The position numbers were made by a program, and so were the translations under genes. Below the pieces are notes generated by a model, which made no database searches, was not told the origin of the DNA, and was given only the letters and a program-made list of their open reading frames with translations. From assembly GCA_905250075.1 (NCBI GenBank), contig CAJNOP010000002.1, positions 5,197,565 to 5,261,564 of the forward strand: a DNA stretch of 64,000 nucleotides, read 5' to 3'. This document shows, piece after piece, positions 46,901 through 59,890 of this stretch (position 1 is the first letter of the stretch; each line of letters begins with the position of its first letter). The stretch comes from Rotaria sp. Silwood1. Taxonomy: Eukaryota; Rotifera; Eurotatoria; Philodinida; Philodinidae.

Positions 46901-48191
46901 CTAATTAAAATAAATATAAACACTAGACGAGAAACAAATCTGAAAGAAGTTAAACTTACATTAACCAATAGGTATTCAATAAGGATAAAGTTTTTCTTTT
47001 CTTGTCACCTTAGAGATTAACTTTCTTTTTGCTTGACAAAAATACAATATATGTATTAACAACAGGAGAACTAATAGAATATGGGAAAAGTAAAAAAAAG
47101 AGTGAGAGAGAGGAAAACAGTGGGGAAGTCTCCTTAGAGATCAATTCTCTGAGTAGCATTATCCTCTCATACACACACACAGAATGACATGGGCATGAAA
47201 AAAAAAAAGCAAGAGAAAAAAAATGAAACAAAAAATATGATCAACGATCATTAGCAAATACAGTGAAACAAGAGATTTGTTCATTCTTTTTGTATTTTTT
47301 CAAGGATAATAATTCATAGGTAGATTATCCTATCGATTCTAATAATCCACAAAAATTGACTTCTTGGTTTTTATTTTTAATTTGTTTTTTTTTTACATCT
47401 AAAAGATAGTACCTATGAATGAAGAAAGATAGAAAGAGAAAAGCAAAAAAAATACTTAAGAGAGATTGATGGAAGAGGCTATTTCAATGTTTTTGCATGT
47501 GCATATCTTATATATATATATATGTGTGTGTGTGAACGAGCAACATGCAAATGAGATTTCTCAACGACCTATAGAAGTGCTCATCTAGGAAAGAATATAA
47601 ATTTTCTCAGGCTGATCATTATATCAATTCGTCATTGAGAATAAGACGATTAAAAAAGAAAAAAAATAAATCATCGTATTCTTTTTTTATCCTGACTGCT
47701 TTTTCTGTTTCGTTCTACAATTCAATTCAACATGTTTTTTGAGAAATTTCAATTAAGAAGAAAAGGAAATTAAGTATCAGGGGTCCTAGAGATTTATGAG
47801 TAAACCGCATATAATATAGAATATTAGACTGCATAATAGGTTTTCTTTCATTTTCAAGAATATTTGAGCGTTAAATTGGTATAAATAAACTAGTTTATTG
47901 TACTTATGTTCCACGTAACAAGAAAAAAAGAAAGTCAAGTAAAAAAAGAAGAAGACATAATTGATTACAAAAAAATTCAAATAGTTCAATTTTTATTTTG
48001 CATTATTTTTAAATTGTTGTTGACGTTTTGTCTCATTTCTACAAATGAGAATCTTTATTTACAAATCATTAAATCAATAAATGCTTACATCAAGTTGTAG
48101 TAGATCATCATTATTATTATTATTATTGAACTTTTTATCTTTTGTTTTGGCTAAAAATTCAAAAGTATTAAAAAGAAAAAAGCAATTAAAT
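43967..48191. other. 4.2-kb intergenic region, nothing recognised
   Basis: A+T-rich, with microsatellite-like stretches (CT run near 44484-44512; AT then GT run near 47510-47534; G run near 45832-45840). Short frames on both strands have no splice-supported continuation. Confidence 0.45.
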
Positions 48192-50519
48192 TTATTTACT
48201 ATTTTCATGTGAGATCATTTGACGTAAATCCGCAATTTGTTGACTAGTTAAATCATCATGTGCAATAATTTTATCAGGATTTATTGATGTTGTTTTTGTT
48301 TCTGATTCTTTTGTTATTATTTTTTCATTTTCAGGAACTTCTATTGTCTTCTCCGAGATGCCTTGAAGATCTATATATATATATATGGAAAAACAAGAGA
48401 TGAATAATAGATAGGAACAAATGCAACAAGTCAACTTACCAAGAGTACGCACAATATAGGTAAAAAGTGTTGTTTCAGCATCGGTAGCTCCATCAATAAC
48501 ACACGAATATACGCGTTCATGTATATCACGATTGATAGTTAGCTCAATAGAATAATCATAGAGTGAAAGAGGAAATACCCGACGTAGTTGATCACCCTTA
48601 TATTGGTTTTTTAAAAGATAATCAGTAACAAGAATATTGTCTATTGATGCATTACCAACGACCCAAAATGCACTAACTGAACCTACATAGAATACATAAA
48701 TAAATAAGAAATATTCTTGTTTGTAAATTCTATACGATGATAAGTGTGTATAGCACATTGAAGAAATGCTGTTTGATAAGCTTCAATGACTGTTGGTGAA
48801 CTTGTATACATATTTGTAAAACATGGCAATTGATTTAAACTTATTTGACAAAGTCGAGGAGCTGTTCAATAACAAAAAAAAACACGAACTAATGTTCATT
48901 TCCAAAACAAAAGAAGGGTGGTTGTATCTTGAATATCTCTTCAACATAAAGGGCTATTGTTTTGTGGTTTTCACCATTAGAAACAGATTGACATTTTACA
49001 TCTTTTTATGTACTACTCATCAACAAAACTTGCTCATAAATTTGATGAGCAGTCAGTGAAATTCAAAGAAAAAGTTAAAGTGCTTTGAAAAATGTATGGA
49101 ATTTCAACTATAAGAAGTGCGCTAGATTCGTCACTCAAGATCTACAACGTCTACATAAACCGAAATGTTGATTTTGTATCATTCAAAAGATATACACTCA
49201 ACACTGATGATTAAAAATGTTTAAAACAGTCATTTGTGACTATTTTTTTTCAAGCTTTTTGAATTCTATGTTTATCAATTAATAGTTAAGTTTTCGATCA
49301 TTCTCACTTGAATGAAACTGTTCATATTATAAGGAAATCATTCTTTGTCATGTAAAAACAGTACTAATCATATTACATCACATATCGAGTGTCTTCGTCG
49401 CAAACTATGCTGATACAACACACTTCTGTATGCTGAACATCTCTTCAGAATGATCGAAAATTTACTAGTAATTGATAAACATAGAATAAAAAAGCTTGAA
49501 AAAATAGTCACAAATGACTGTTTTCAGTATTTTTAACCATCAGTGTTGGGTGTATATCTTTTGAATGATACAAAATCAAAATTTGGGTTTATGTGGAGTT
49601 ATAGATCTTGAGTAGACGAACCTAGCGCACCCATTTTAGTTGAAATTTCATACATTTTTCAAAGCACTTTAACTTCTTCTTTGAATTTCGCTGCCTGCTC
49701 AACAAATTTATAAGCAAGTTGTGTTAACGAGTATATATAGAGATGCAGTATGTCAGTCTCTTTCTAATAGTGAAAACTACAGATCAATAGCTCTTTTTGT
49801 TGAAGAGATATTCGGAAAAACAACCACCCTTTTATTCTGAAATGAACAATAGATATATTGTTGCTGTATGTAAATTTCTTACGAACCAGTTAATTCAATA
49901 TGGTAACTAAGTGCTGGTAAATTTGTATGTTCTTTCAAATGATTATTTTCATTATTATTCTTATGATTTGATGCTCGTGGACGAATAATACATCGATAAA
50001 TTCCACTATCATCAATATTTACGGATCGTAATAAAATTGATGCATCAGTAATATCTGTTTCAGTGAAATTTAGTGAATATGGTACAGCACTTGTTATAAA
50101 ACGAAGAGCTGTTGGACGTACGTAAGTATATACCGGAAAAATTTTAATATCTATTGATTTTTTAAAGTCTTGATACCACCATTCAATAATTGAACCTTAA
50201 AAAATATACTAATATACAAAAATGATTCATTAGTTTAATATTTATTTTACGTTTTAAATGAGCAACATGACAAGGTAAAATTAAACTATTGCTAAATGAA
50301 CGTAAACGAATAGGATCATGTGTTGATATTTCAAGAAAGCAGGGTGTATCTTTATCATCAATTGATATTGATTTATTACAGAATGTAGCAGTTGATGATG
50401 ATAAAAGCTAGATTCAAATTAAGATTATTCTTTAGATTTTTTTTTATTCGAAATATTCAACTTACAATAATTACTACAATAAACGTATGAAAGTTCAAAT
50501 ACTGATTGTGAAAGATCAT
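48192..50519 (-). CDS. secreted protein with two immunoglobulin-type domains
   Basis: 336 aa from six exons (50466-50519, 50251-50407, 49883-50195, 48736-48800, 48440-48682, 48192-48370); all junctions keep frame. The N-terminus (about 25 residues) is a hydrophobic signal-like stretch, HTFIVVIILLSSST. Ig domain 1 has Cys in LILPCHVAH, Trp in IIEWWYQDF and the closing DSGIYRCII. Ig domain 2 has Cys in FLQCAIH, Trp in SAFWVVGN and closing RVYSCVID. A polar tail of about 60 aa follows, without a transmembrane segment, so secretion is likely. I do not recognise a specific family. The third intron holds a large foldback repeat. The 43-48-nt-scale introns near 48.7 kb are the least certain junctions. 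Confidence 0.75.
48891..49848. mobile_element. foldback (inverted-repeat) element in an intron
   Basis: The left arm (about 48891-49305) is mirrored by the reverse complement at about 49445-49848, with roughly 80% identity by eye. Shared words include AAAGTGCTTTGAAAAATGTAT, GATATACAC, CAGTCATTTGTGACTATTTTT and GAAGGGTGGTTG. The spacer is about 140 nt. It lies wholly in the intron between exons 3 and 4 of the Ig-domain gene. No target duplication or family was recognised. Confidence 0.75.
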
Positions 50520-51945
50520 TTTAACGTCTGCTCCGTACTCCTGACGAACACGAAGTGAATAAGAGAAAAATAATCACAATCGGATTGTTTACAACCGTTT
50601 TTTTTTCTTATATGGTTTGAATAAAGAAGATATATACCAACTTGTATAGGGTCGTTATCGTCGTTCTATCTAATGACAGTACGAAACGACGAAATGTATC
50701 GTATGATAGTCTTTTCATTATTTTATCGAGGGTTTCACTTCATATTTTCATTTTACAGTTGAATCAAAACGTCGAAATCAAAAGTTCGATTTAAATTGTC
50801 TTTTACATACTTTATCATTTATGACATTGAGCAAAAAAAAGAAAAATTGATGAAGACTTCGTAACTTCTGTATAAGTATGCTATTGATGTCAAACGATGA
50901 TAACTCATAGTTATAAAAAAAAATAATCTCTTACATTCTTTATCATTCACAATAAATAGTTTGCAAGTTATGAATTATTGATATAACTTTATAAAAGTCA
51001 AGTTTTAATCATTCGTTAGGAAATACTTCTAGAAAGTTTTCTTTCTGGTAAAAAACAAATAAATAAATCGATTAGAGATAAAAAATTTCAAATGTAACAT
51101 TTGAAATTCCAAATATGTTTGTTTACTATTTGATCCTTTTCGAGATATGTGATTTAACAGGCGTTTACATTACAGCTTTTTATAATGACTCGTCATTCTT
51201 TAAAACTTGTCATTTTCAAACATTTAAAAATTAAAAACAAAAGAATTGAAGTAGATTTTATTGTTATGTTCATTATTTGCATTTATTTTTTTGTTTGCAA
51301 TAAGATTTTAATCGCTATACTTTTCTTTCCTTTGTATTAAACATTTGTACAAATTTAAATTTTTTTATAACGATTGCTGAAGTATTACGATTATTGTCAT
51401 TGCGGAGCCTAATATATTAATTCATTCTGTAAATATATACATGCCCGCAAAAAGAAAAGGATCAATTAATTGCACACGATAATATGCAATTCAATAAACA
51501 TCATTGAAGGTTGATCAAAATAAAACATCTAAGTACAAGCGATTGAAGAGAATTCTTATTCTCTTAAAGAATAAAATCTACGCCATTTTCATAATATTTC
51601 TGATTACAAAAGGCAGTTATGAAGATCGCCTACATATAGTATGAATAAAGGTATCGAATGTGAAAGAAGAAGAAGAAGACGAAGAAAAAAAAAGAACGAA
51701 AAGAAGGGCATATTCTCTTCTCTTACAAGATTTTTTTATTACTCGTCGTTATATGTTTTATTTCGTTCTAGACAACCAGATATTATATATATTTTTTTGG
51801 AATAGTGATATATTATTTAATACAAAAGAAGACGAAGAGAAGAAAAAAGAAGCTGATTCTCGTGTTGTTCTCATCATCTTTCGTTAATTTAACAACATCA
51901 CAAACTTAGTCATATCGATTTATTTTACAATATATAGCAAATATC
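50520..51945. other. intergenic, nothing recognised
   Basis: Region between the divergent Ig gene (-) and claudin-like gene (+). The frame at 51660-51887 is low-complexity Glu/Lys and not supported. Confidence 0.45.
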
Positions 51946-52816
51946 ATGCTTTTTCTTATCAGTTTTGCATGGCTCGTAGCTGCTAGTTTTGCTTTTGTTC
52001 TGGCTATTTTAACTCCTAATTGGTTATCATTTATACCATCTGAAGAACCTGAAAGTATTACTGTGGAACGTGGAATATTTTATATATGTAATTCGTCTCA
52101 AATTGGTAATGGTTATAAAATAACACAATGTTTATCAATCATCGAACAGAAATCATCAAGTAATCGAAATACATGGCTCTACGGTAGGTTATGTTTGTCA
52201 TCGTAGTTTTCTTTTTAATATAACTGTCAAATTTCATTTATTATTATTATTAATATTTATCATTATTTGACAAAATAAATATTTTCAAATTATGTTATTT
52301 CATGTCATTAATTGACGGTATATTTTATGAAAGAAAAAATCGAGAATATTGACTGATGAATTTTATTTCAAGGTTTTCATAGAACTTGCTATTGCCTGTG
52401 CAGTATTGGCTATTGCTTGTGCTGGACTTAGTATTATTGTTTTATGGTTGTCGGGAATTTATTTTCAAGTACGTCGACGAACAAAAGACACATTATGCTT
52501 TCTCTTTTGTATTATTCTTCTAACTTTAATTATTTGTAAGTAAAAATAATAAATTCATATTTTGAATAATTTTTATCTTGAAATGCATTTCATAGTTTGT
52601 TCTTCATTTGTCGTTTGGATTTTACTTATCGCAGAAACTCTTAAACTTGGTATTTCAATTGATCGTCATAGGTTTAGTTGGCCGATGTGGTTAGCTGTTG
52701 GCGCAACGGGTGGTTATTTAATGTCACTTTTAATAATGATTTTTTCATTCTGTGCGATATATAAACGGAAAAATAAAATTAACCAAAATTACTATCGTCC
52801 AAGAAATCAATTTTAA
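51946..52816 (+). CDS. claudin/PMP22-superfamily four-TM protein A
   Basis: 203 aa, three exons (51946-52183, 52383-52535, 52596-52816). The second exon begins at the internal AG of TTCATAG so that the frame continues. TM1 is about residues 2-23, ending ILTPNWL, the conserved Trp position of claudin-type first loops. The loop then has GIFYIC and a second Cys (ITQC), matching the W...G..C...C pattern. TM2 is ELAIACAVLAIACAGLSIIV, TM3 FVVWILLIAETL, and TM4 LAVGATGGYLMSLLIMIF followed by a basic cytoplasmic tail. Such proteins organise cell junctions or channel complexes. The exact subfamily (claudin, LHFPL, CACNG-like) is unclear. It is convergent with a second such gene 71 bp away. Confidence 0.75.
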
Positions 52817-52887
52817 AACATTATTTATTTCATGCTAGCTTTCTTTTTTTTTTATTGTTATAATTAATATTCATAAAAGTTCACTTT

Positions 52888-53754
52888 TTAGTTAACATAC
52901 TTGTACATTTTCGATATCTTTTCTGATATTGCATTTCCTATGTCCTTGTTTACAAACTTATATATCTTTCTTAGAAGATTAAAAGCACAAAAAAAAGAAA
53001 TTATAAAGAAAAATTTTTGTAAATTTATGAACGGACGGAGTTTTTTTTTTGTTGATTTATGTGTTAAATACTTATCAGCTCTTGCAAATAGCAACTAGAT
53101 AAATAAGAAATGCATATAAATATACCCCAGATGATCCCAAATTGATCCAAAATGATGAACCAAAATCTTTTAGACGAATATCATTAATTTTGAACATTTT
53201 TTGTTGTGAGTTTGTTGTTAACATCATTGTCCAAACAGTGGTTGCGAATAAAACTAAAAAAAAAATATTATTAAAATGAAACTCGATACGTTAAAAGTTG
53301 AAATTCACATACAACTGCCTAGAGTAGCAACCAGAGTCAACATAAGTAACCATCTTGAATCAATATTACGTGCATGTCGTTCTATATACCAAGAACCAAG
53401 TAAAAGACCAATAAAACTAATACCGACACAAGCAATCGAAAATGAGGCAACAAGAATTGGATATATCATGTTTACTTAGAAAAGAAAACAAAATAAATTC
53501 ATTCTTGTTTTGTTCTTATTTGAGGAAAAAAAAGAAGGTTTCTGTTATTTACTTGCTTCAAGTAATGAATTATTTAATTGTGAGCAGAAAACCCATTGAC
53601 AAGATTGTGATGATGATGAATTTGTGCATATTTGAAAAATATTTATATTTATGTTTTTTTCTGAACTAATGTACCACTTTGGTGTAAGAATAGCTGCGAT
53701 AAACATTAATGTAGAGATTAATAATATATGATGTCCATGTAGAGCCAACGACAT
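52888..53754 (-). CDS. claudin/PMP22-superfamily four-TM protein B
   Basis: 232 aa, four exons (53553-53754, 53313-53474, 53126-53253, 52888-53094), frame-consistent. ATG 53754 (MSLALHGHH) is preferred because TM1 (HHILLISTLMFIAAILTP) follows directly; an upstream in-frame ATG at 53832 would add 26 basic residues. The first loop has ILTPKW, FQIC and a Cys pair. TM2 is YPILVASFSIACVGISFIGL, TM3 LLMLTLVATLGSFLFATTVW, and TM4 is weak (FWINLGSSGLLFA). The last exon adds a Lys-rich tail that may not all be real if a further intron exists. It resembles protein A in layout and in the LTPxW motif, suggesting an old duplication. Confidence 0.65.
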
Positions 53755-55453
53755 ATTGCTTCTTCTTTTTCTGCAAACTGGCAAGGTAAAAGTCCTTAGT
53801 ACGACATTCCTATTTTTTTCTTTCTTTCTCACTTTTTTTTGTTACGTCGTTGTTCTAAGTGCTAACAAACGTCATGTTCTCCCGTTCACTCTTCTCTCTC
53901 TCTCTTTCTCTCGTCATTTGCTTTCATAATCATATCACGTAATTTCATTGACTTGTCATTTTCCGACAGCAAGAATTACTGATCACAGTAGCACAGCAGA
54001 TATATATCTGTAAGAAAAAAAATGATCCAAGCAAAAAAAATGGAAATCTAATCCAAAGATGTGCTAAAATAATGAAGAGTGCTTGTCTTATTATTGAATT
54101 ATATGACCATTTACTCAGCTCATGGAACTAAAAAGAGTATTTTTCTTCCCCTATTTTCATGTTCTATTCCAATATATAGGTCAACATGAAGTAAAAAAAT
54201 AGAGTTAAGTGGGACACAGTGATAGTTTTTCTCTTTCTCCTCTTGAAATACATATGTCTATGTTTAAAAAAATTAATGAATAAGCTCGCAAGGTTTTGAA
54301 AATCTAGGCAGTATCGTATTCTTCGTTGAACAAAATAGATTCTGTTAAAGACCAGCAAATCATACATTATGTCAAATATATCTAGACAAAATATGAGCCG
54401 ACATAATGTCATTGACTGTCTATAGTGCACTAACATGAAATATAAATGAATCTTTGAAATTTGAGATCGAGGCATAAGTTTCTGTATACTTGAATCAAAC
54501 GTAATACGATAAATATTGTCTTTTTCTCGGCTTGATATCGTTCAAAGAAAGATTAGCAAATATTAATGTCATTTTTGTCTGTAATTTTGATAAAAGACAT
54601 TGGATTCTTTTTCAACTTAAAAAGAAAACTATATTTGTACTTAATTCTAATTAATTTTTATTAGAAAAAAATTAGATACATATTTGTTACAATTTGAATT
54701 TATTTTTCAAGTTTCTTAATAATATTTCAATCATGAAATTTCAGACAATTTTTAACAATGATCGAGTTTGTTACCAAAAATGTTCATATAAAAAAGGAAC
54801 AAGTCGTAAATTGATAGTGGTACTTTATGACTTTTTTCTTTTTTAAGAGGAACGACTTCCATTGAAAAAAATGCACAATTATATGAGAGTAGAAGGAAGA
54901 ATAATTTTTCTATTTTAAAGAACACGTCTGAGTGACGATGAACATATTGTAATCTGAAAGCTTGAATAATATAACTTTCATTTACGTTAATGTGTATGTT
55001 AATATAGTTAATGATTGAGTTTATAAGTGAGTTATGAGTAAATTATTACCTTTTGAGTCGAACAATCGTTAATAACTTATTGTTAAATATACATTATTAT
55101 CATCTCAATTACAAAGAACAAAATATTTCAAACTTTATCTCGTGACACACGTATTATATTATTTGACATATGAAATCAATTTCAATAAGTACAGATTTAT
55201 CAGTTTCATCAATTCGATATTGTGCTGGTACAACAATATCTATTGTATTCAATGGTATTGAATGATTTGTTTCTTGAGTAATATCATGAATCACTTCAAC
55301 ATAATCACTGTGTGAAAATTGAAGTGGACAATATTGAGTATGTATATGATGTTCTACATGTAAACCTATTTGTTGTACAGCAGTGGAAGGACTAAACAGA
55401 CGATCAGAAAAAAATTTAGCTACCAAATTAACTTATAATTCAATCAATATTCA
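53755..55453. other. intergenic, with one unassigned frame
   Basis: A CT-rich tract is near 53890-53915. A minus-strand frame at 55154-55426 (with SPSTAVQQIGLHVEHHIHTQ and HSDYVEVIHDITQE) has coding-like composition but no recognised family. It lies just downstream of the monooxygenase pseudogene and may be part of it or of another broken gene. Confidence 0.35.
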
Positions 55454-56626
55454 CTAAACGCCTCGATAAATACTAATAAATAGTAAACGAGATAAAGATG
55501 GATGAAAAATAGTTCGATGAAATAGAAGAAGACAAAAGATACCCTCAGGTTTGTCAGATAAATTGCTCAAATATGTCGATTGAAAAAAATCAAGATACGG
55601 TCGATGGCCAGTTCATAAAATAAGAATATTATCGTTAGTTGTTTCAATTATTATTTCATTACGCAATATCAATAATGTTCCATCTTTATGAATTTCGCTT
55701 AATCGTCCTTGTTTTAAAATTATTTTTCCTATTTGATTCCATTCAGTATACATGTTTGATATAGCAATAAATGATGTTTGATTATCAGTATTTTTAATTA
55801 AACAAGATCACCACCAATAATAAATGCATAGTATTTATTGAAATTTTTATAATCATCAATATTTCGAAATAAAATTTCATGATTTAATGTTCATATTGAT
55901 CGATGATAGAATATAAAATCGATAGAAGAAAATGATAAATTTGGATCTTTAAATGTCATTAGTAACAAACGTAGTACAGACCAGAGATTATGTGGTGCAA
56001 TATGTACAATATGCTTAACAGTTATTACCATATTAGCAGCTATTTCAGTTGCACTCATCGATGCACCAACAAGTATCACTCGTTTGTTGCGTACTTGTTC
56101 GGGTGAACGATAATCACTAATATGCATAAATGTACCTTGAAATGTTAAATCATCAATTATATTATCAGATTTATGAAGATATTTCAAAAAAGCCTGACGC
56201 AACAATAATAAAATCAGATTGGGCTGATAACATCTCATTTGATGTTGTTCGATAATGTACTGCTCAATGATGTGTTGTATATTTAGAATAAGTAATATTT
56301 ATGACTTGAGGATTAAATTGAAAAATATCATACGATATTGATTGTCGAATATAGTTTGATAAATAAGAATAAACATCACGTTGACTAGGAAATACTGGTG
56401 TATCTTTAGGCCAAGTAAAATCAGATAATGTTATAGAAAATTTAGAAATATTAATTTTCATTGAGTTTCAACATGGTTTCCAATCAGCATTCCACATACA
56501 ACCTATGTCTGATGCTTTATCAAAAGCAGTAGGTCGAATGGCAACTTCATACAAATGGATTGTTGAAACAAGACTTAACTCACTAACACCTATAATGACT
56601 ACACAATTTTGCTCACAATACGACAT
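55454..56626 (-). pseudogene. flavin-containing monooxygenase-like pseudogene
   Basis: The conceptual translation follows the FMO order but is broken several times. It starts at 56626 with VVIIGVSELSLVSTIHLYE, where the FAD GxGxxG motif is degraded. Then come WNADWKPC, an in-frame TGA (56468-56470), NSMKINISK, FTWPKDTPVFPSQRDVYSYL, a second stop near 56264, DFIIVASGFFE, a frameshift near 56190, the family signature FQGTFMHISDYRSP (FxGxxxHxxxY), a degraded second nucleotide motif ILVGASMSATEIA, another frameshift near 55805, and a C-terminal FHPSLSRLLFISIYRG. No set of introns removes these breaks, since similarity runs straight through them. A functional FMO would oxidise soft nucleophiles with FAD and NADPH. 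Frames within it are fragments. Confidence 0.8.
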
Positions 56627-57496
56627 AGTCTATATGATGAACAATACAGATTTATGCTTATTTTCTTTATTTAGTGTGACATAGAATAATTCAGCTTTTG
56701 CTGTGTAATATCCATGTGATAAGTGTGTCTAATAACACCCTTTTGTTTTTCTTTTCTTTTATTTGACGATTTTTTTTAACGTGATACTTTTATCCTCTTC
56801 TGTCATCGTCCTAATATTTTTTGGTATAGTTCCAATACTGGCCTTGCAAGACATGGCACAAAGATACTGGTTTTCATGAGATAAAAACTTGCAACATCTT
56901 TATAATTTGAAATGTATATTGTTTTTGATCACCTTCTTTTTTCTAAACCAGAAACAACCAATAAATTGAATCAATCCTATTAATATGATTCAAATAAGTT
57001 TTAATGCATTGTCATTTTCACTAATACTGGAATGATCGAACTATCAAAATTTAGTCAAATATTCTTTATAATCTGTATGAATGAAAATAATATTTTACTT
57101 TTGCACATCTGTACGAAAAAAAATATGATGAAGTCGAGAATGGTAAACTTTTTTCGAAATGTAAATATTTATTAGTAAGAAATGCACTTCACTTATCCAG
57201 GGACTTTTAAATGGTCATTATTCTTCTTTGCCTGATTGCCTATTTTATCTAACGAATAAGCATGATTATCATACGCACGAAAGAAAGAGAGAAAGAAAGA
57301 AAGAAAGATAGATAAATAGATAGATAGAAAGAAAAGACTTAATGTATCAACAAAAGAATTTGAATCAGTTATACTAGTCATTACCTTCTTGTGGCGGCGA
57401 CGATAGTCACGACAATATCAGATTTAACTTTCAAATAATTGATTTTATTTTTATTATCTTGAATTTTTACATTCAAAGAAAAACAAAGGTAAATTG
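56627..57496. other. intergenic, nothing recognised
   Basis: Divergent spacer between the pseudogene (-) and the RRM gene (+). Contains a GAAA/GATA microsatellite at about 57279-57334 whose complement creates a spurious Phe/Leu/Ser frame. Confidence 0.5.
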
Positions 57497-58481
57497 ATGG
57501 CTGATCGCAAATTATTCATTGGAAACCTTGTACGGCGTATTACTCAAGAGGATTTATGGGTTATGTATTCAACATTTGGACCATTAGAAGAATGTGCTAA
57601 ATTTCATGAATCATTTGGTTTTGTTCGTTTCTTACATGCTGAAGATGCTCGACAAGCATTAAAAGCTACTCATGGTATAACACTCAAAGGACGATGTATT
57701 AAAGTTGAATTTGCCGCAACTACAACTTCATGGCGATCAACTAATAATTCTTATTGTAATGAATGTCGTTCATCAGGTAAAATTTTTTTCATTGAAATAA
57801 TATTCATAAAAATATCGTTTTTAAATTAGCTCGTTATAATATTCCACCTATTCGAGCTATTGATTTATCAAATCATCGAGGATATCATCATCGAATAATT
57901 AGTAGTTCGTCATCGTCTTTGTCACCGCCATCCATTGGTCCAATTGGTCACAGACGAAAAACTCATTCGAAATCAAGTAGGCACTCATTATGTTTTTTTT
58001 TGCGGTTAGTATTGTTGTTGTTTTTTTTTGTATAGTTACTTCTGAATCAACAAATTCTTCTGATACTCGTCAATCTCATGTATCATGTTCATCACCACCG
58101 TCATCTTATGCTGCTTCATCAAGTCATGTTACTGAGATTGATGATTATGATTGTGATCTTGATAGTGGATATAATGATGAACATGATTCACCATTACTAT
58201 TATCATCAGCATATTTAATTCCAACATCACCATGGTATGATATGCCTATTGCTGATGAATTATTCATTTGGGTATTAGTTTTTTGAAATGATTTTATCTT
58301 TGATATTGATTTCCTTTGTTTTTATTTTTAATTTTTATTAAAGGATTTTCAATTGTATGCTGATATTGCTCGTGAACTTCCATTAATTAAAATAGATTAT
58401 TTATCTTCTGAATTGACCGATGATGACACATGGACAATGATGGATTATTTTGCAAAATTAAATATTGAAGAGTATTTATAA
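57497..58481 (+). CDS. RNA-binding protein with one RRM
   Basis: 266 aa, four exons (57497-57776, 57830-57976, 58036-58271, 58344-58481), frame-consistent. An N-terminal RRM occupies about residues 4-75: RNP2 is LFIGNL (6-11), RNP1 is ESFGFVRF (38-45), and the domain ends KGRCIKVEFA. It is followed by a Ser/His/Arg segment, then a Ser-rich acidic stretch (DDYDCDLDSGYNDEHDSP) and a short conserved-looking end (DFQLYADIARELPLIKI, DDDTWTMMDYF). The layout resembles RBM4/lark-type or other single-RRM regulators, but there is no zinc knuckle and no assignment is possible. The ATG at 57497 starts the domain within five residues, so it is the natural start. Confidence 0.85.
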
Positions 58482-59516
58482 GCATTGTTTTATTTTTTTG
58501 ATCTGAAGAAGCTTTTTTTTTTCTAAGAATCAGTGTGTGTGTATATGTTAAGTTAATTATAGTAAAAGTTACTGATCAATTATGTTCAATAGAGAGCTTT
58601 TGTATTCAAAATACTTGTTTGTTTTTCTTATCTTTTTGCTGAAAAACTTAAATGAAATCTTGATGCATCCGGTTGTTTTGTTTCTTATTTGTAATTCTCT
58701 CTTTTTTTGTGTGATACGGACAAGTTCTTGGAGTTCTTTTCTTTGTATGGTTTGTTATTCTTTAACTTTATTTGTCTTATATAAATGTGTCATCACCTCT
58801 TATGACTTTTCATTGTCCTTTAATTGACTTTCTTTTCTTTTTCTTTCATTGTAGTCTTTTCTTATTTAATAATTTACTATAATAGTGAGTAGTGTATTTT
58901 TCATCCCCTTATATTTACTTTTTTGTTTGTTCGTTTGTTAGTTTTCTTTTCACATGAGTGGGTGAAGGATATTTCTATCGTATTTATCAATGTTCATAAT
59001 TGCATGTAAAACATTTATTTTTGACGATAAAAAATAAAGGTGAATAAATATATGGTATTTCAGGAAAATAAACTAGATAAGTTTTGTAGAATCAATATAT
59101 GAAGAATTTTGTGGTAAAAATAAATAGTTCAACAATAGAATTGTTTTTTCTTCTTTAAAATATAGAGATAGTATACAGGCTTATCAAATTTTCTGCTTTT
59201 AAATATTATCTTGTGATGTTAAGATTTAAGATGTAAATTTCGGAGATACTGCGAATTCATAGCAAAACATAAAAAGGAAACAAGAAGTGATCTACTACAA
59301 TGTTTGTCCATGAAGCGATCACCTAGGGATGGCATAGATTCCATAGTATTTCATTACACGATTATAAATACACTATATTCAGACGCAAACACTCATCTTC
59401 TACATATACTCTAATGAAAACTAGTAAAGTATTCTGATAATATCTGCTAATTACGTCATACTATTCTATGAGTAGACCATTCAAAACTACATGTGAACAT
59501 CTGTCGACTAGAGACC

Positions 59517-59890
59517 TGATTGTGGGTTGTAAATGTGTTTATGTGGGGTGCAGGTGTATTGGTGCGGTGGGTGGAGTGTGAACTGGTTGGCGTATAAATA
59601 GGTCTGCGGCTTAGCATGTGTTATCAATGAGTGTATCTTGGATGTGGCTGTTCTTGTGATTGCAGGTGCGGGTGCGTTGATGTATGGCGCTGGATATCTT
59701 GGTATGATGTGTGAGTGTGGCGATCCATGGTTCGGTCGCGATACTTGGTGTAACGATATGAGTGTGATTGGTTGGAAAGGTGAAATACAACAGAACCTAG
59801 TTCGAACACCGGCATTCTCATCGATACGATAGCGAAGACGCACATTCAAATCTACAGTGACACTCATATCGAGGCTCACACCCGTACTCA
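59517..59890. repeat. telomere-like GT-rich tract 4
   Basis: The + strand has degenerate GT-rich units (TGTGGGTTG, TGTGGGGTGCAGGTGT, GCGGTGGGTGGAGTGTG, GCAGGTGCGGGTGCG) thinning towards 59770. A short CA-rich section at about 59838-59893 (CACACCCGTACTCATACCC) has opposite polarity. Same style as blocks 1-3 but much more decayed. The overlapping frames on both strands are not genes. Confidence 0.5.

Noticed and set aside
48427-48441. CAACTTACCAAGAG, similar to the bdelloid spliced leader as I remember it
   Set aside because: It is the reverse complement of a normal exon end plus GTAAGTTG donor in the Ig gene; no leader RNA gene structure (upstream promoter, Sm site) surrounds it.
57193-57381. 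62-aa minus-strand frame rich in Leu, Ser and Phe
   Set aside because: Product of the GAAA/GATA microsatellite on the opposite strand.
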